Source: Candidatus Methylomirabilota bacterium (GTDB taxonomy: Bacteria; Methylomirabilota; Methylomirabilia; Rokubacteriales; CSP1-6). From it: a stretch of DNA of 46,047 nt. The position numbers and the translations under genes were made by a program. Positions 9,622-18,212 of the stretch are shown piece after piece. The notes beneath the pieces are model-generated. The model was not told where the DNA came from. It saw only the letters and a program-made list of their open reading frames with translations, and did no database searches. Positions within the stretch are counted from its first letter, which is position 1; every line of letters starts with the position of its first letter. The stretch is from positions 1-46,047 of the forward strand of contig DASYVT010000068.1 of the NCBI GenBank assembly GCA_035936835.1. The letters are read 5' to 3'.

Positions 9622-10337
9622 CCGTCGAGCGCTTCAGCTTGAAAGTCGGCGGCGTCGACGTGGTCGGTGTGCTGCACCTGCCGCCGTCCGGCCCGGCTCC
9701 CTGCGTCGTCGCCTGTCACGGCATGGGCGCCTCCAAGGACAGCGACAAGTACCTGCTGCTGGGCCGCGACTTCCCTGAGGCGGGCCTGGCGCTCGCGCGC
9801 TTCGATTTCCGCGGCAGTGGCGACTCGGGCGGTCTCTACCGTGACGCGACCATCGCTTCGCGAATCGCCGACCTCGAGGCCGTGCTCGAGCATCTGGCGC
9901 GGGAACCGGCCCTCGACGGGCGCTTCGGGCTGCTGGGCTCGAGCCTGGGCGGCTTCGTCTCTCTCTGGGTCGCCTCGCGCCACCGCCGCGTCATGCCCGT
10001 CGTGACCTGGAATGCTCCCGCGAACCTCGCCTCACTGGCGGCATCTCCGTGCGCCGACGTCACGTCGCCGGGGGCGGCGCTGGTCGCCGAGGTTCGCGCG
10101 GGTCGCCACGTGGACGCGCCGGCCGGGCCGAGTCATGTCCTGGTGGTGCAGGGTCAGGCCGACGACGTGGTACCTCCCGGCCACGCGGAGATCCTCTTCG
10201 AGCGCGCGAGAGAGCCGCGGGAGCTGTGCCTCCTGCCTGGCGCGGACCACCGCTTCTCCGATCCGCTCCACCGGCTCGACGCCGTCAAGCGCAGCCGCGA
10301 CTGGTTCACGCGCCACCTTCATGGGGAGCCCGCATGA
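9612..10337 (+). CDS. Alpha/beta hydrolase (serine esterase/peptidase-like)
   Basis: A 241-residue alpha/beta hydrolase. The oxyanion segment CHGMGASKDSDKY is near 35, FRGSGDSGG near 70 and the nucleophile elbow GSSLGG near 113. The acid is in QGQADDVVPP (~180) and the histidine in GADHRFSD (~213), so the catalytic triad is complete. The start overlaps tatD by ten bases and the stop overlaps the next ATG by four (ATGA). It resembles dipeptidyl-peptidase/osmotically inducible hydrolases; the substrate is unknown. Confidence 0.85.
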   Translation: MLLTVERFSLKVGGVDVVGVLHLPPSGPAPCVVACHGMGASKDSDKYLLLGRDFPEAGLALARFDFRGSGDSGGLYRDATIASRIADLEAVLEHLAREPALDGRFGLLGSSLGGFVSLWVASRHRRVMPVVTWNAPANLASLAASPCADVTSPGAALVAEVRAGRHVDAPAGPSHVLVVQGQADDVVPPGHAEILFERAREPRELCLLPGADHRFSDPLHRLDAVKRSRDWFTRHLHGEPA

Positions 10338-11482
10338 TCGACCCGGCGCGAATGAAGGACGAGTTCCTCGCGTTAGCTGGGATCTCCAGCCTGTCGCGCC
10401 GCGAGGGCGCTATCGCGCGCCGGCTCGAGAGCATTCTCAAGGGCATGGGCGCCTCGGTCGAGGTGGACGACGCGGGCGAGAAGATCGGCGGCGAGACGGG
10501 CAATCTCCTGGCGCGCTTCACCGGCACCAAAGCTGGGGCGCCGCCCTTTCTCCTCTCGGCCCACATGGACACCGTGGGGCCGGCGGAGAAGATCCACCTC
10601 GTGGTCGAGGGTGACATCGTGCGCACCGACCACACCACGGTGTTGGGAGGCGACGACAAGGCCGGCATCGTCGCGATCTTCGAGGCCATTCGGGTTTTGC
10701 GCGAGCGCAACATCCCGCACGGCGACATCGAGGTGGTGCTGAGCATCTGCGAGGAGACGGGACTGCTGGGCGCCAAGCATTTCGACACGGGCCGGATCCG
10801 CGCGAAGCGCGGGCTGGTGCTCGACGTGGACGGCGTGTGCGAGCTGATCACGCGGGCCCCGGCGGCCAATCGACTCTCGTTCACGGTGACGGGGCTCGAG
10901 GCGCACGCAGGCGTCTGCCCCGAGCGCGGCATGTCGGCCATCCAGATCGCGAGCGAGGCCATCGCCGGCATGAAGCTCGGGCGCGTGGACGAGGAGACGA
11001 CGGCCAACCTGGGCGTGATTCAGGGCGGGCTCTCGACCAACATCGTCCCGACGCGGGTCGTCATCCACGGCGAGGCGCGGAGTCTCGACGGCGCAAAGCT
11101 CGAAGCCCAGACGCAGCACATGCGGGGACGCTTCGAGGAGGCCGTCGCGCGCCACTCGGTCCGCCTTGAGCAGAACGAACACCAGGCGCGCGTGGAGATC
11201 AAGGTGGAGCGACAGTACGAGCGGCTCGACATTGCGGATAGCGCGGCAGTGGTGATGCTGGTCGCGGGCGCGGCGCGCGGCCTTGGGCGAGCCTTCAAGA
11301 CGCGCGCGACGGGAGGCGCCTCTGATGCCAACGTCTACGCGACGCGCGGCATCGAGGTCGCCAACCTCGGCTGCGGCATGCGGGACATCCACACCGTGAA
11401 CGAGTGGGTTGACCTCAAGGACCTCCACACCACCGCCTCCATCGTGCTGGAGACGGTGCGCCTGAACGCCGTCTCGCCATAG
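10334..11482 (+). CDS. M20 family metallopeptidase, PepT-like
   Basis: A 382-residue di-zinc peptidase of the M20 family resembling tripeptidase T. Metal-site motifs are SAHMDTVGP (H77, D79), LGGDDKAG (D107/D108) and ICEETGLLG (catalytic E140, E141). LEAHAGVCPERG in the lid domain and the C-terminal IHTVNEWVD carry the remaining histidines. It starts inside the stop of the upstream hydrolase (ATGA). Together with TldD/TldE and TatD it makes a peptide-degradation cluster. Confidence 0.86.
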   Translation: MIDPARMKDEFLALAGISSLSRREGAIARRLESILKGMGASVEVDDAGEKIGGETGNLLARFTGTKAGAPPFLLSAHMDTVGPAEKIHLVVEGDIVRTDHTTVLGGDDKAGIVAIFEAIRVLRERNIPHGDIEVVLSICEETGLLGAKHFDTGRIRAKRGLVLDVDGVCELITRAPAANRLSFTVTGLEAHAGVCPERGMSAIQIASEAIAGMKLGRVDEETTANLGVIQGGLSTNIVPTRVVIHGEARSLDGAKLEAQTQHMRGRFEEAVARHSVRLEQNEHQARVEIKVERQYERLDIADSAAVVMLVAGAARGLGRAFKTRATGGASDANVYATRGIEVANLGCGMRDIHTVNEWVDLKDLHTTASIVLETVRLNAVSP

Positions 11483-11544
11483 AACAGATCGGCGACCTCC
11501 TCCTCGAGCACGCGACGCCCGCCGGGCCGCCGCGCCCGTGTCCC

Positions 11545-12261
11545 TTGCTCCTCGTCCACGGCATGCACGGGGGCAGCTGGTATCTGCGCTCGTGGCTCTA
11601 CGCGGCCGCGCACGCGGGCTGGGACGCTTGGGCTCTCAACCTCCGCGGCCATCACGGCAGCCGGCCGGTTCCGAATCTCGGCCGGGTTTCCGTACTCGAC
11701 TACGTCGAAGACGTCCACGACTGCTTGCGGACGCTGCGCGAGGCCGTCGTCATCGGCCACTCCATGGGCGGCCTCGTGACGCAGAAGGCCGCGGAGGGAG
11801 GGAGGGTGCGCGCCGCGGTGTTCGCGACGAGCGCCGCGCCCAAGGGCATCCGCATCGTGACGTGGCCACTCTTGTCGCGCATGCCGCGCTACGCCGTGCC
11901 CATCCTCACGAGCCGGCCCTTCACGATCGGCCCGGATGACGCCGCCGCGCTCCTCGGCAACCGCATGACGCCGGAGCAACAGGCGTGGGCGTACCCGCAG
12001 CTGGTGCCCGAGTCGGGCCGCGCCGCGCGCGAGATGGCGCTGGGCGGCGTCGCGGTGGACCCGGCCGGCATCCGCTGCCCGACGCTTGTGCTGGGCGCGG
12101 AGCATGACCGCATCACGCCGGCGTCCGTCGAGCGGAAGATCGCCGCGCGCTACGGGTCGGAGTACATCGAGGCGGCCGGACACGCCCACATGCTGATGCT
12201 GGAGGAAGGCTGGGAGCGGCCGTTCGGCGAGGTCCTGTCATGGCTCGCCCGCGTCGCCTGA
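11545..12261 (+). CDS. Alpha/beta hydrolase with uncertain start
   Basis: Alpha/beta hydrolase with VHGMHGGSW near the N-terminus, nucleophile elbow GHSMGG, acid in GAEHDRITP and histidine in AAGHAHMLM. The only canonical start is the TTG at 11545, which would begin in the middle of the first core strand. The frame is open upstream to 11482 and encodes plausible N-terminal sequence (EQIGDLLLEHATPAG) directly after the previous stop, but without ATG, GTG or TTG. The true start may be a rare codon (ATA at 11479 or ATC at 11488), or one has been lost. The stop overlaps the next gene by 22 bases. Confidence 0.75.
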   Translation: MLLVHGMHGGSWYLRSWLYAAAHAGWDAWALNLRGHHGSRPVPNLGRVSVLDYVEDVHDCLRTLREAVVIGHSMGGLVTQKAAEGGRVRAAVFATSAAPKGIRIVTWPLLSRMPRYAVPILTSRPFTIGPDDAAALLGNRMTPEQQAWAYPQLVPESGRAAREMALGGVAVDPAGIRCPTLVLGAEHDRITPASVERKIAARYGSEYIEAAGHAHMLMLEEGWERPFGEVLSWLARVA

Positions 12262-13049
12262 GACGGCGTCATCCAGCCTCCGGCCCCGTCGCGCTCTCGG
12301 GTCGGGTCGCCCTCGTCACCGGCGCGGCGCGCGGCATCGGGCGCGCCATCGCGCTCGCGCTGGCGCGTGAGGGCGCCGACATCGCCTGCGCCGATCTCCT
12401 ACCGGCGGAGGACACGGCCCGTGCCGTCCGCGCCCTGGGCCGCCGGGCGATCGCGCTCCGGGTGGACATCGGCCGGGCGGCCCACGCGCGGCGCATGGTC
12501 GCCGACACGGCGCGCCGCCTTGGCGGCCTCGACATCCTCGTCAACAATGCCGGCATCGCCCACCGCGATTCCCTCGAGGGCACGAGCGAGAAGACCTGGG
12601 ACCGCGTGGTGGACGTGGTCCTGAAGGGGACCTTCCTCTGCTGCCAGGCCGCCGCGCCCGTGATGCGCCGCCGGGGCGGCGGCAAGATCGTCAACATCTC
12701 GTCGCTCTCCGGTCTCATCGGCGGCGTCCTGTCGAAGCGCCCGCGGGCGGGCTCGAGGCGCGGCGGCAGAACCGGTCCGGCCTATGCCGCCGCCAAGGGC
12801 GGGGTGATCGCGCTGACCAAATGGCTCGCCAAGGACCTCGGCGCCGACGGGATCTACGTGAACGCGGTCGCCCCCGCCGGAGTGGAATCGGCGATGACCA
12901 AGGGCTTCAGATACAAAGTCGCCCACTTTCCCGTCGCCCGCATGGGACAGCCGCAGGACGTCGGCGAAGCCGTCGTCTACCTCGCCTCAGACGCCTCCAA
13001 CTACGTCACCGGCCAGGCGCTGATCCTCGACGGCGGCGGCCTGACCTAG
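12240..13049 (+). CDS. SDR family oxidoreductase
   Basis: A 269-residue short-chain dehydrogenase/reductase of the FabG type. The NAD(P) motif TGAARGIG is at 27-34, NNAG near 100 and the catalytic YAAAK is present. Between the catalytic Ser segment (NISSLSG) and the Tyr lies a longer, Arg/Gly-rich loop ([12 protein letters not shown]) than the usual ~12 residues. The start at 12240 overlaps the upstream hydrolase by 22 bases. It is the last gene of the co-directional run and converges with the membrane-protein gene seven bases away. Confidence 0.85.
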   Translation: MARPRRLRRRHPASGPVALSGRVALVTGAARGIGRAIALALAREGADIACADLLPAEDTARAVRALGRRAIALRVDIGRAAHARRMVADTARRLGGLDILVNNAGIAHRDSLEGTSEKTWDRVVDVVLKGTFLCCQAAAPVMRRRGGGKIVNISSLSGLIGGVLSKRPRAGSRRGGRTGPAYAAAKGGVIALTKWLAKDLGADGIYVNAVAPAGVESAMTKGFRYKVAHFPVARMGQPQDVGEAVVYLASDASNYVTGQALILDGGGLT

Positions 13050-13056
13050 CAGCCTG

Positions 13057-13734
13057 CTACGTGCGGGCGTGGCTGAGCTGGATGATCGACGCCGCGTGGC
13101 CGAGCCACGCCAGCGGCACGAGGAAGCCGGGGAGCAGGATGTAGGGCCAGTAGGCGATGAAGGTCACCGGCGGGTCGGTAACGAAGACGCGGAGGGGGGA
13201 CGGCGTGGAGAGCTGGGCGTGGACCACGACGTTCAGCAGGATCAGGATCCCCGCCACGTTCCACCAGAGCGCCACCCGCGGCGACCATGTCCTGCGCACG
13301 AAGCAGAGATAGCCGACCGGGATCGCCGTCAGCCCCACCAGGATGTCCACGTTGCGCCCCTCGAAGGTCATGATCGCAGGTGCCCGGTGCTGGATGTAGA
13401 GGAGCCAGAGGATCAGCTCCATCACGACGCGGAAGGACTGCGCGTAGATCGGCCACTGGGGCGGCGTGCGGGCCAGGAGCTCGCGCGCTCCCGCCGAATG
13501 GAGGAAGAGGAGGCCCGCCACGAGCGGCAGGATCAGCGCCGGGAGTATGCGGGGCGGCAGGCTGCGGAAGTTGGTGAAGTAGCCCCCGAGGCTCAAGTAG
13601 CCGAGCAGCGCGACCCACGCCGTGATGACGAGCATGGCGCGGCCGGGGTGCCGCGCGGGAGTCAGCCACCAGGAGAGCGCGCCGAAGAGCAGGGCGACCT
13701 GCGCCAGAAAGAGAAGGTCGGTGAAGCGCTCCAC
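13057..13734 (-). CDS. Polytopic membrane protein next to a TcuA-like flavoprotein
   Basis: A 225-residue protein with about six hydrophobic segments, many Trp and Pro, and no recognised motif. A GTG start at 13734 lies two bases after the flavoprotein stop; the ribosome binding site AGAGG touches the start, so the exact start is uncertain. In the tricarballylate system TcuA pairs with the Fe-S/membrane protein TcuB, but this protein has no cysteine clusters and is not TcuB-like. It may serve as a transporter or quinone-side partner for the flavoprotein, which is inference from position only. Confidence 0.7.
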   Translation of the reverse strand: MERFTDLLFLAQVALLFGALSWWLTPARHPGRAMLVITAWVALLGYLSLGGYFTNFRSLPPRILPALILPLVAGLLFLHSAGARELLARTPPQWPIYAQSFRVVMELILWLLYIQHRAPAIMTFEGRNVDILVGLTAIPVGYLCFVRRTWSPRVALWWNVAGILILLNVVVHAQLSTPSPLRVFVTDPPVTFIAYWPYILLPGFLVPLAWLGHAASIIQLSHART

Positions 13735-13736
13735 CT

Positions 13737-15224
13737 CTAGCGGGCCTTCGCGCCCATGTCGGCGGCCGCGGACTCGCCCGCCGTCTTGCCGAAGACCGAG
13801 CCCGCCATGAGCCCGGCCCCGCCCGGGTAGTTGTGGTAGAAGAGCCCGCCGACGAGCTCGCCCGCGGCGTAGAGCCCGCGGATCGGCCGGTCCTCGATGT
13901 CCTGCACCTGCCCGCGGAGATCCACGCGCAGCCCCCCGAAGGTGAAGGTGATCCCGCACGTGACGCTGAAGCCGACGTACGGGGGCGTGTCGAGCTTCTG
14001 CGCCCAGTTGCTCTTGGGCGGGGTGATGCCGCGCGTTCCCTTGCCGTCGAGGATGGCGGGATTGAACGGCTTGTCTTCCACCGCGGCGTTGAACTCCGTC
14101 ACCGTGCGGACGAGCACCTGCGGGTCGATCTCGAGCTTCCGGGCCAGCTCTTCGATCGTTGGGGCCTCGGCCTTGGTCATTTCTCGGATGCGGTATTCTT
14201 CGCGCAGGATGGGCACGGTCTTCTGGTCGAAGATCTGGAAGGCCGTCTGCTGTGGCTCCCTGATGACCGCCTGGCCGTACTTGACGTAGGTGAAGTTTCG
14301 GAAGTCCGCCCCTTCGTCCACGAAGCGCTGGCCAAGCGTGTTGACCATGATCCCCAGCGGGTAGGAGTGCTTCTGGAACAGGTCGCCGACCTTGCGGTCG
14401 CCGAAGGCCGGCGCGTTGAGGTCCCACTGGACGGCGTGGCAGGAGGACCAATGCCCATAGGCCTGGGCGCCGATGTCGAGCGCCATCCTGATGCCTTCGC
14501 CCGTGTTGTGACGCGTGCCGCGCACGCGGGCCAGGTCCCAGTTGGGACCGAGGTAGCGCGTCCGCCATTCGGGGTTGGCCTCGAAGCCGCCGCAACCGAG
14601 GATGACGGCGCGCGCGGGGATCTCGGCGATGCCCTTAGGCGAGCGGACGACCACGCCGGTGACGGCGCCCACCGAGTCGGTGAGGAGGCTCCGCACCCCG
14701 TGCTCGTAGCGCACGTCGATGCCGACCTTGGCGGCCCGCTCGAGGAGCATTTCCACGAGGCCGGCTCCGCCGCCGACTGCCTCCACGTTGAGCCCACCCC
14801 AGAAGTGGTGCTTGCCCTCGACCTGGTAGGACTGCCGCGCGAACATGAGGATCCAGCGTATGCCCTGGCTGCGCATCCAGACGATGGTCGGGCGCGAGCG
14901 CTGGACCAGGAACTCCGCCATGTCGATGTCCGAGCGCCCCTCGGTCACCCGCATGAGGTCGTCGTAGAACTGGTTCTCGGCGTAAGGCGGCACGACGATG
15001 GCGCGCGCCTCTTCCTCCGAGATTTCCGGCAGGACGTCCCGCCGCAGGTCCTCGAGGCCCTGGTGGGCGAAGCGGAAGCCGCCGGCGGTGAAGAAGGAGT
15101 TGCCGCCGCGCTGGGACTCGGGCGCCTTCTCGAGCACGAGCACCGAAGCGCCGGCTTCGCGCGCCGCGAGCGCCGCGCAGAGCGCGGCATTGCCGGTCCC
15201 GGCGACCACGAGATCATGGGTCAT
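13737..15224 (-). CDS. FAD-dependent dehydrogenase, TcuA/fumarate-reductase-like
   Basis: A 495-residue flavoprotein of the fumarate reductase/succinate dehydrogenase family, closest in pattern to tricarballylate dehydrogenase TcuA. It has the N-terminal FAD motif GTGNAAL (9-15), GGNSFFTAGGFR near 40-51, and the C-terminal GLYAAGELVGGLFYHNYPGG segment binding FAD. No signal peptide, so cytoplasmic. A strong AAGGAG lies before the ATG. It is downstream of uppP by 13 bases and is followed by a membrane protein. Which dicarboxylate or tricarboxylate it oxidises cannot be read from sequence. Confidence 0.82.
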   Translation of the reverse strand: MTHDLVVAGTGNAALCAALAAREAGASVLVLEKAPESQRGGNSFFTAGGFRFAHQGLEDLRRDVLPEISEEEARAIVVPPYAENQFYDDLMRVTEGRSDIDMAEFLVQRSRPTIVWMRSQGIRWILMFARQSYQVEGKHHFWGGLNVEAVGGGAGLVEMLLERAAKVGIDVRYEHGVRSLLTDSVGAVTGVVVRSPKGIAEIPARAVILGCGGFEANPEWRTRYLGPNWDLARVRGTRHNTGEGIRMALDIGAQAYGHWSSCHAVQWDLNAPAFGDRKVGDLFQKHSYPLGIMVNTLGQRFVDEGADFRNFTYVKYGQAVIREPQQTAFQIFDQKTVPILREEYRIREMTKAEAPTIEELARKLEIDPQVLVRTVTEFNAAVEDKPFNPAILDGKGTRGITPPKSNWAQKLDTPPYVGFSVTCGITFTFGGLRVDLRGQVQDIEDRPIRGLYAAGELVGGLFYHNYPGGAGLMAGSVFGKTAGESAAADMGAKAR

Positions 15225-15237
15225 GTCTCTGGCTCCT

Positions 15238-16026
15238 TCAGACGGGTCGTGTAAACATCGCGAGGCCGAGGGCGATGCGGTACCAACCGAAGACCGCGAA
15301 GCTGTGGGTCTGGATCCACCGTACGAGCCAGCGCACGACGAGGAAGGCGGTGACGGCCGACACGAGGGTGCCAAGCGCCAAGAGGGCCCAGTCGGTGGCC
15401 GCCGCGCCTGGGTGTCTCAGCGCCTGGTAGGTCTCGAGTGCGCCGGCGGCCAGGAGTGTGGGCACGCCGACCAGGAAGGAGAACTCTGTCGCGGCCGGGC
15501 GACTCAGGCCTAACGCGAGCGCAATCAGGATGGTGGCTGCGGAGCGGGACGTGCCGGGGAAGATGGCTGCTAAGAGCTGGGCGAGCCCCACCGCCACTGC
15601 CATCAGCCACGTGATGTGCGAGCCCAGCCGCCGGCCGCGCAGCGCCCGCTCGATAAGTAGAATCACGACACCGCCGACGAGGGTTGCCCAGGCGATCGGA
15701 GCCGTCTCCTTGGGGAGCCTGAAGCCCAACTTCTTGACGACGAGGCCACCGGCGCCCGTGATGACGAAGGCCAGGACGAGCTTGAGCAGGTAGTCTCGAT
15801 TGATGGGGTCGTCCAGCAGGAGCAGGAGGTGGCGGACGCGGGTAGAGAAGACGAACAGCACCGCGACGGCTGCGCCGGACTGGATCGTGATGTTGAAGAG
15901 ATCGGACTGCTGGGGCAGCCAGTGGGCGTTCTCCACCAGCAGCAGGTGACCCGTCGACGAGATGGGGAGAAACTCGGTGATGCCCTCGATGACGCCCAGG
16001 ATGATGACTGCGAACCAATCGGGCAC
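15238..16026 (-). CDS. uppP: Undecaprenyl-diphosphatase (bacitracin resistance)
   Basis: Integral membrane phosphatase that recycles undecaprenyl pyrophosphate for peptidoglycan and glycan synthesis; 262 residues, the family's usual length. The catalytic glutamate-rich motif EGITEFLPISSTGH is at ~14-27 and the second motif FPGTSRSAATI near residue 158. About seven to eight membrane segments are visible. The start is GTG, six bases after the upstream reductase stop, so both are in one transcript. Confidence 0.95.
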   Translation of the reverse strand: MPDWFAVIILGVIEGITEFLPISSTGHLLLVENAHWLPQQSDLFNITIQSGAAVAVLFVFSTRVRHLLLLLDDPINRDYLLKLVLAFVITGAGGLVVKKLGFRLPKETAPIAWATLVGGVVILLIERALRGRRLGSHITWLMAVAVGLAQLLAAIFPGTSRSAATILIALALGLSRPAATEFSFLVGVPTLLAAGALETYQALRHPGAAATDWALLALGTLVSAVTAFLVVRWLVRWIQTHSFAVFGWYRIALGLAMFTRPV

Positions 16027-16032
16027 GGGGCG

Positions 16033-16851
16033 TCAGCCGACGATCTCTTCGCCGCCGTCCACGCCGATCACGTTGCCGGTCATCCAGTACGTGTCGGAGT
16101 GGGAGAAGATGACGATGGCGCGGGCGACGTCTTCCACCGTGGTGAGGCGCCCGCTCGGGTTCCGGCGTCCCGCATGTTCCTTGATCGCGTCGCTCCCCGG
16201 GATCTTCCGCAGCGCGGGCGTGTCCGTGACGCCCGCGCGGATCGAGTTGGCCGTGATGCCACGCGGGGCAAGCTCGGCCGCCAGCTGCCTGATGTTGGAT
16301 TCGAGCGCGGCCTTCGCCGCCGACACCGGCCCGTAGAAGGGGAGGACCCGCGCGCCGCCCGCCGAGGTCATGGCGTAGATCCTGCCGCCCCGGCCCATGA
16401 GGCCGCGGCCCACCAGCTCCTGGGCCCAGTAGATCAGGCTGTGGGCCATGACGTCGAGGGTCATGTCCATCTGCGCCTTGGTGACGGCATCCTTCATGGG
16501 GTCCGCGACAAAGAGCTTGAGCGTGCCGAAAGCCAGCGAGTGGAGCATCACGCGGACCTGCCCGAGCTCGTCGCGCTCGTGCAGGATGCGCTCCATCTCG
16601 CCCGCGACCTCGGCGCGCTTCTCTTCGTCGGCCGCGTTGACGTTGTAGAAGTGCGCTTCGCGGCCGAGGGTCTTGATGTCGGCCGCGAGGCGCTCGGCGT
16701 TGGGCAGGGTCGACTTGCGATCGAGGTGCACGCCGAAGATGTTGAGGCCGGCCCGGGCCAGGGCCAGGCTCGTCGCCGCGCCGAAGCCCGAGGAGGCGCC
16801 CAGCACGAGCGCCCAGCCGCTCAGCCTGATCGGTTCCGCGGTTGCCGTCAT
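16033..16851 (-). CDS. Enoyl-ACP reductase-like SDR (FabI/FabL type)
   Basis: A 272-residue SDR with the spaced catalytic pair Y173-x6-K180 (YGPVSAAK), the hallmark of FabI/FabL enoyl-ACP reductases rather than the Y-x3-K of ordinary SDRs. The nucleotide motif GASSGFG is at 18-24. The ATG at 16851 is chosen because AAGGAG lies eight bases upstream; an ATG 36 bases earlier would place the ribosome binding site inside the gene. It leads the minus-strand operon with uppP, TcuA-like protein and membrane protein. It may complete fatty-acid elongation, or reduce another enoyl thioester. Confidence 0.82.
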   Translation of the reverse strand: MTATAEPIRLSGWALVLGASSGFGAATSLALARAGLNIFGVHLDRKSTLPNAERLAADIKTLGREAHFYNVNAADEEKRAEVAGEMERILHERDELGQVRVMLHSLAFGTLKLFVADPMKDAVTKAQMDMTLDVMAHSLIYWAQELVGRGLMGRGGRIYAMTSAGGARVLPFYGPVSAAKAALESNIRQLAAELAPRGITANSIRAGVTDTPALRKIPGSDAIKEHAGRRNPSGRLTTVEDVARAIVIFSHSDTYWMTGNVIGVDGGEEIVG

Positions 16852-16885
16852 CGTGCGGTCTCCTTGTGGGTCGAGGTGCGCGAGC

Positions 16886-16894
16886 ATTCTACCA
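16886..16894 (-). promoter_or_regulatory. Extended -10 promoter (TGgTAGAAT)
   Basis: On the minus strand TGgTAGAAT lies about 35 bases upstream of the FabI-like ATG, leaving room for a short leader with its Shine-Dalgarno site. It matches the motif used by other transcription units of this window. Confidence 0.5.
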
Positions 16895-16921
16895 TCTCGG
16901 GTAAAGGCGACGGAGGTCCCG

Positions 16922-16930
16922 TGCTACCAT
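16922..16930 (+). promoter_or_regulatory. Extended -10 promoter (TGcTACCAT), probable leaderless start
   Basis: The motif ends nine bases before the ATG of the CinA-like gene, with no Shine-Dalgarno sequence between. Transcription would start at or just before the ATG. Confidence 0.5.
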
Positions 16931-16939
16931 GGGCGGGCG

Positions 16940-17671
16940 ATGGGTCGGACGGCCGGCATCATCCTCATCGGCAACGAGCTTCTTTCGGGCAAGGTGGCGG
17001 ACGCCAACGCCGTGTACCTCTGCCGCGAGCTCCGCGCGCTCGGCGTCGACGTCCGGCGCATCGTCGTGATCCCTGACGAAGTCGAGCGGATCGCGGCCGA
17101 GGTCAGTGAGTTCAGCCGCGGCTTCGACGTGGTCTTCACCTCGGGCGGGGTGGGGCCGACCCACGACGACGTCACCATCGAAGGCGTGGCGCGCGCCTTC
17201 GGGGTGCCCGTGGTCCGCGACCCTGGCATGGTGGCAGCGCTCGAGGGCTTCTACGGAGGCCACCTCAACCCCGCGCGGGTGAGAATGGCGGAGATCCCCG
17301 AGGGCGCCGATCCCATGACGGCGGACGGCCTCGTCTTTCCGGCTGTGGTCATGAAGAACGTGTACGTGCTCCCCGGCGTGCCCGAGCTCTTCAGGAAAAA
17401 GTTCGATGGGCTCAAGGAGCGCTTCCGCGACGTGCCCTTCCACCTGGCGAGCGTCTTCGTCAGCGTGGGCGAGGGCTCGCTGGCCGAGCACCTGAACGGT
17501 CTCCTCGAGCGTCACCCCGAGCTCCTGCTGGGGTCCTATCCGGAGTTCTCCAACCCCGAGTACAGAGTCAAGGTCACGCTCGAGTCCAAGGACCGCGCGT
17601 ACATGGAGCGGGCGCTGGACGACCTCCTCGGACGCCTGCCGCCATCCACGGTCGTCAAGGTCCAAAAGTAG
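16940..17671 (+). CDS. CinA N-terminal-like / molybdopterin-binding domain protein
   Basis: A 243-residue protein of the MoCF_biosynth (MoaB/Mog) fold as found in the N-terminal part of CinA. Conserved segments are IGNELLSGKVADAN (10-23), TSGGVGPTHDD (67-77) and LPGVPELF near 150. The C-terminal nicotinamide-mononucleotide deamidase domain of full CinA is absent, so a pyrophosphatase-like or pterin-binding role is more likely. It stands alone as a transcription unit divergent from the FabI-like gene. Confidence 0.85.
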   Translation: MGRTAGIILIGNELLSGKVADANAVYLCRELRALGVDVRRIVVIPDEVERIAAEVSEFSRGFDVVFTSGGVGPTHDDVTIEGVARAFGVPVVRDPGMVAALEGFYGGHLNPARVRMAEIPEGADPMTADGLVFPAVVMKNVYVLPGVPELFRKKFDGLKERFRDVPFHLASVFVSVGEGSLAEHLNGLLERHPELLLGSYPEFSNPEYRVKVTLESKDRAYMERALDDLLGRLPPSTVVKVQK

Positions 17672-17716
17672 GGGCGGAGCAGGCAGACATCGAATGCCGG
17701 GCGGTCGCGGCGCCGG

Positions 17717-17725
17717 TGCTATTCT
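17717..17725 (+). promoter_or_regulatory. Extended -10 promoter (TGcTATTCT), probable leaderless start
   Basis: The motif ends six bases before the ATG at 17732. The spacing is too short for a leader, and no Shine-Dalgarno is seen. Confidence 0.5.
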
Positions 17726-17731
17726 GTCGTC

Positions 17732-18202
17732 ATGGGCAAGGATTCGGTCGGGTTCGAGACCGCATACCGGATCGCGGCGATCATTTGCGGCGCCATGGCG
17801 GCGAGCACCGTGCTCTACGCCCTGGTCGTGGCGGTGATCAGCGTTTCCCGGGCTCCGTTCGCGGGCTTTGCCCCCTCCGCCCAGCCCTCGATCCTCCGGA
17901 CTGCGCTGTGGACGATGGCGCTGGTCGAGGCGGGGCTGATCGGGCTCGTGCGACGGGCTCTCCTGGCCCGGTCGCGGTCCGAGGGCGCCGCGGCGCAGGC
18001 GCGCCGGCTCATCACCACCGCCGTGGTCACCGCCGCGTTGGCCGAGGTGCCGGCGATTCTCGGCCTCGTGCTCTTCATGCTGTCGGGACTCCGCGGAGAT
18101 TTCTACGCGCTCCTGGCGCTCTCGCTGGCGCTGCAGGCCGTCTACTTTCCGAGGCTCGATGGCTGGCGCGAGTTGGCCGCGGAGCCCGCGTCCGGGTCGT
18201 GA
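17732..18202 (+). CDS. Small four-helix membrane protein, unknown function
   Basis: A 156-residue hydrophobic protein with four predicted membrane segments (about 12-38, 55-75, 92-115 and 118-137), in two hairpins with a charged cytoplasmic loop (RRALLARSRSEG). The second hairpin EVPAILGLVLF has a membrane-embedded acidic residue, weakly reminiscent of ATP-synthase subunit c-like proteins, but I do not recognise a family. It lies just upstream of the methyltransferase and may be co-transcribed with the glycan genes. Confidence 0.75.
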   Translation: MGKDSVGFETAYRIAAIICGAMAASTVLYALVVAVISVSRAPFAGFAPSAQPSILRTALWTMALVEAGLIGLVRRALLARSRSEGAAAQARRLITTAVVTAALAEVPAILGLVLFMLSGLRGDFYALLALSLALQAVYFPRLDGWRELAAEPASGS

Positions 18203-18212
18203 GGCCCGCGCG

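Noticed and set aside
13833-15254. Plus-strand 473-codon open frame opposite the TcuA-like gene
   Set aside because: Shadow of a conserved flavoprotein; no recognisable domain and atypical amino-acid composition.
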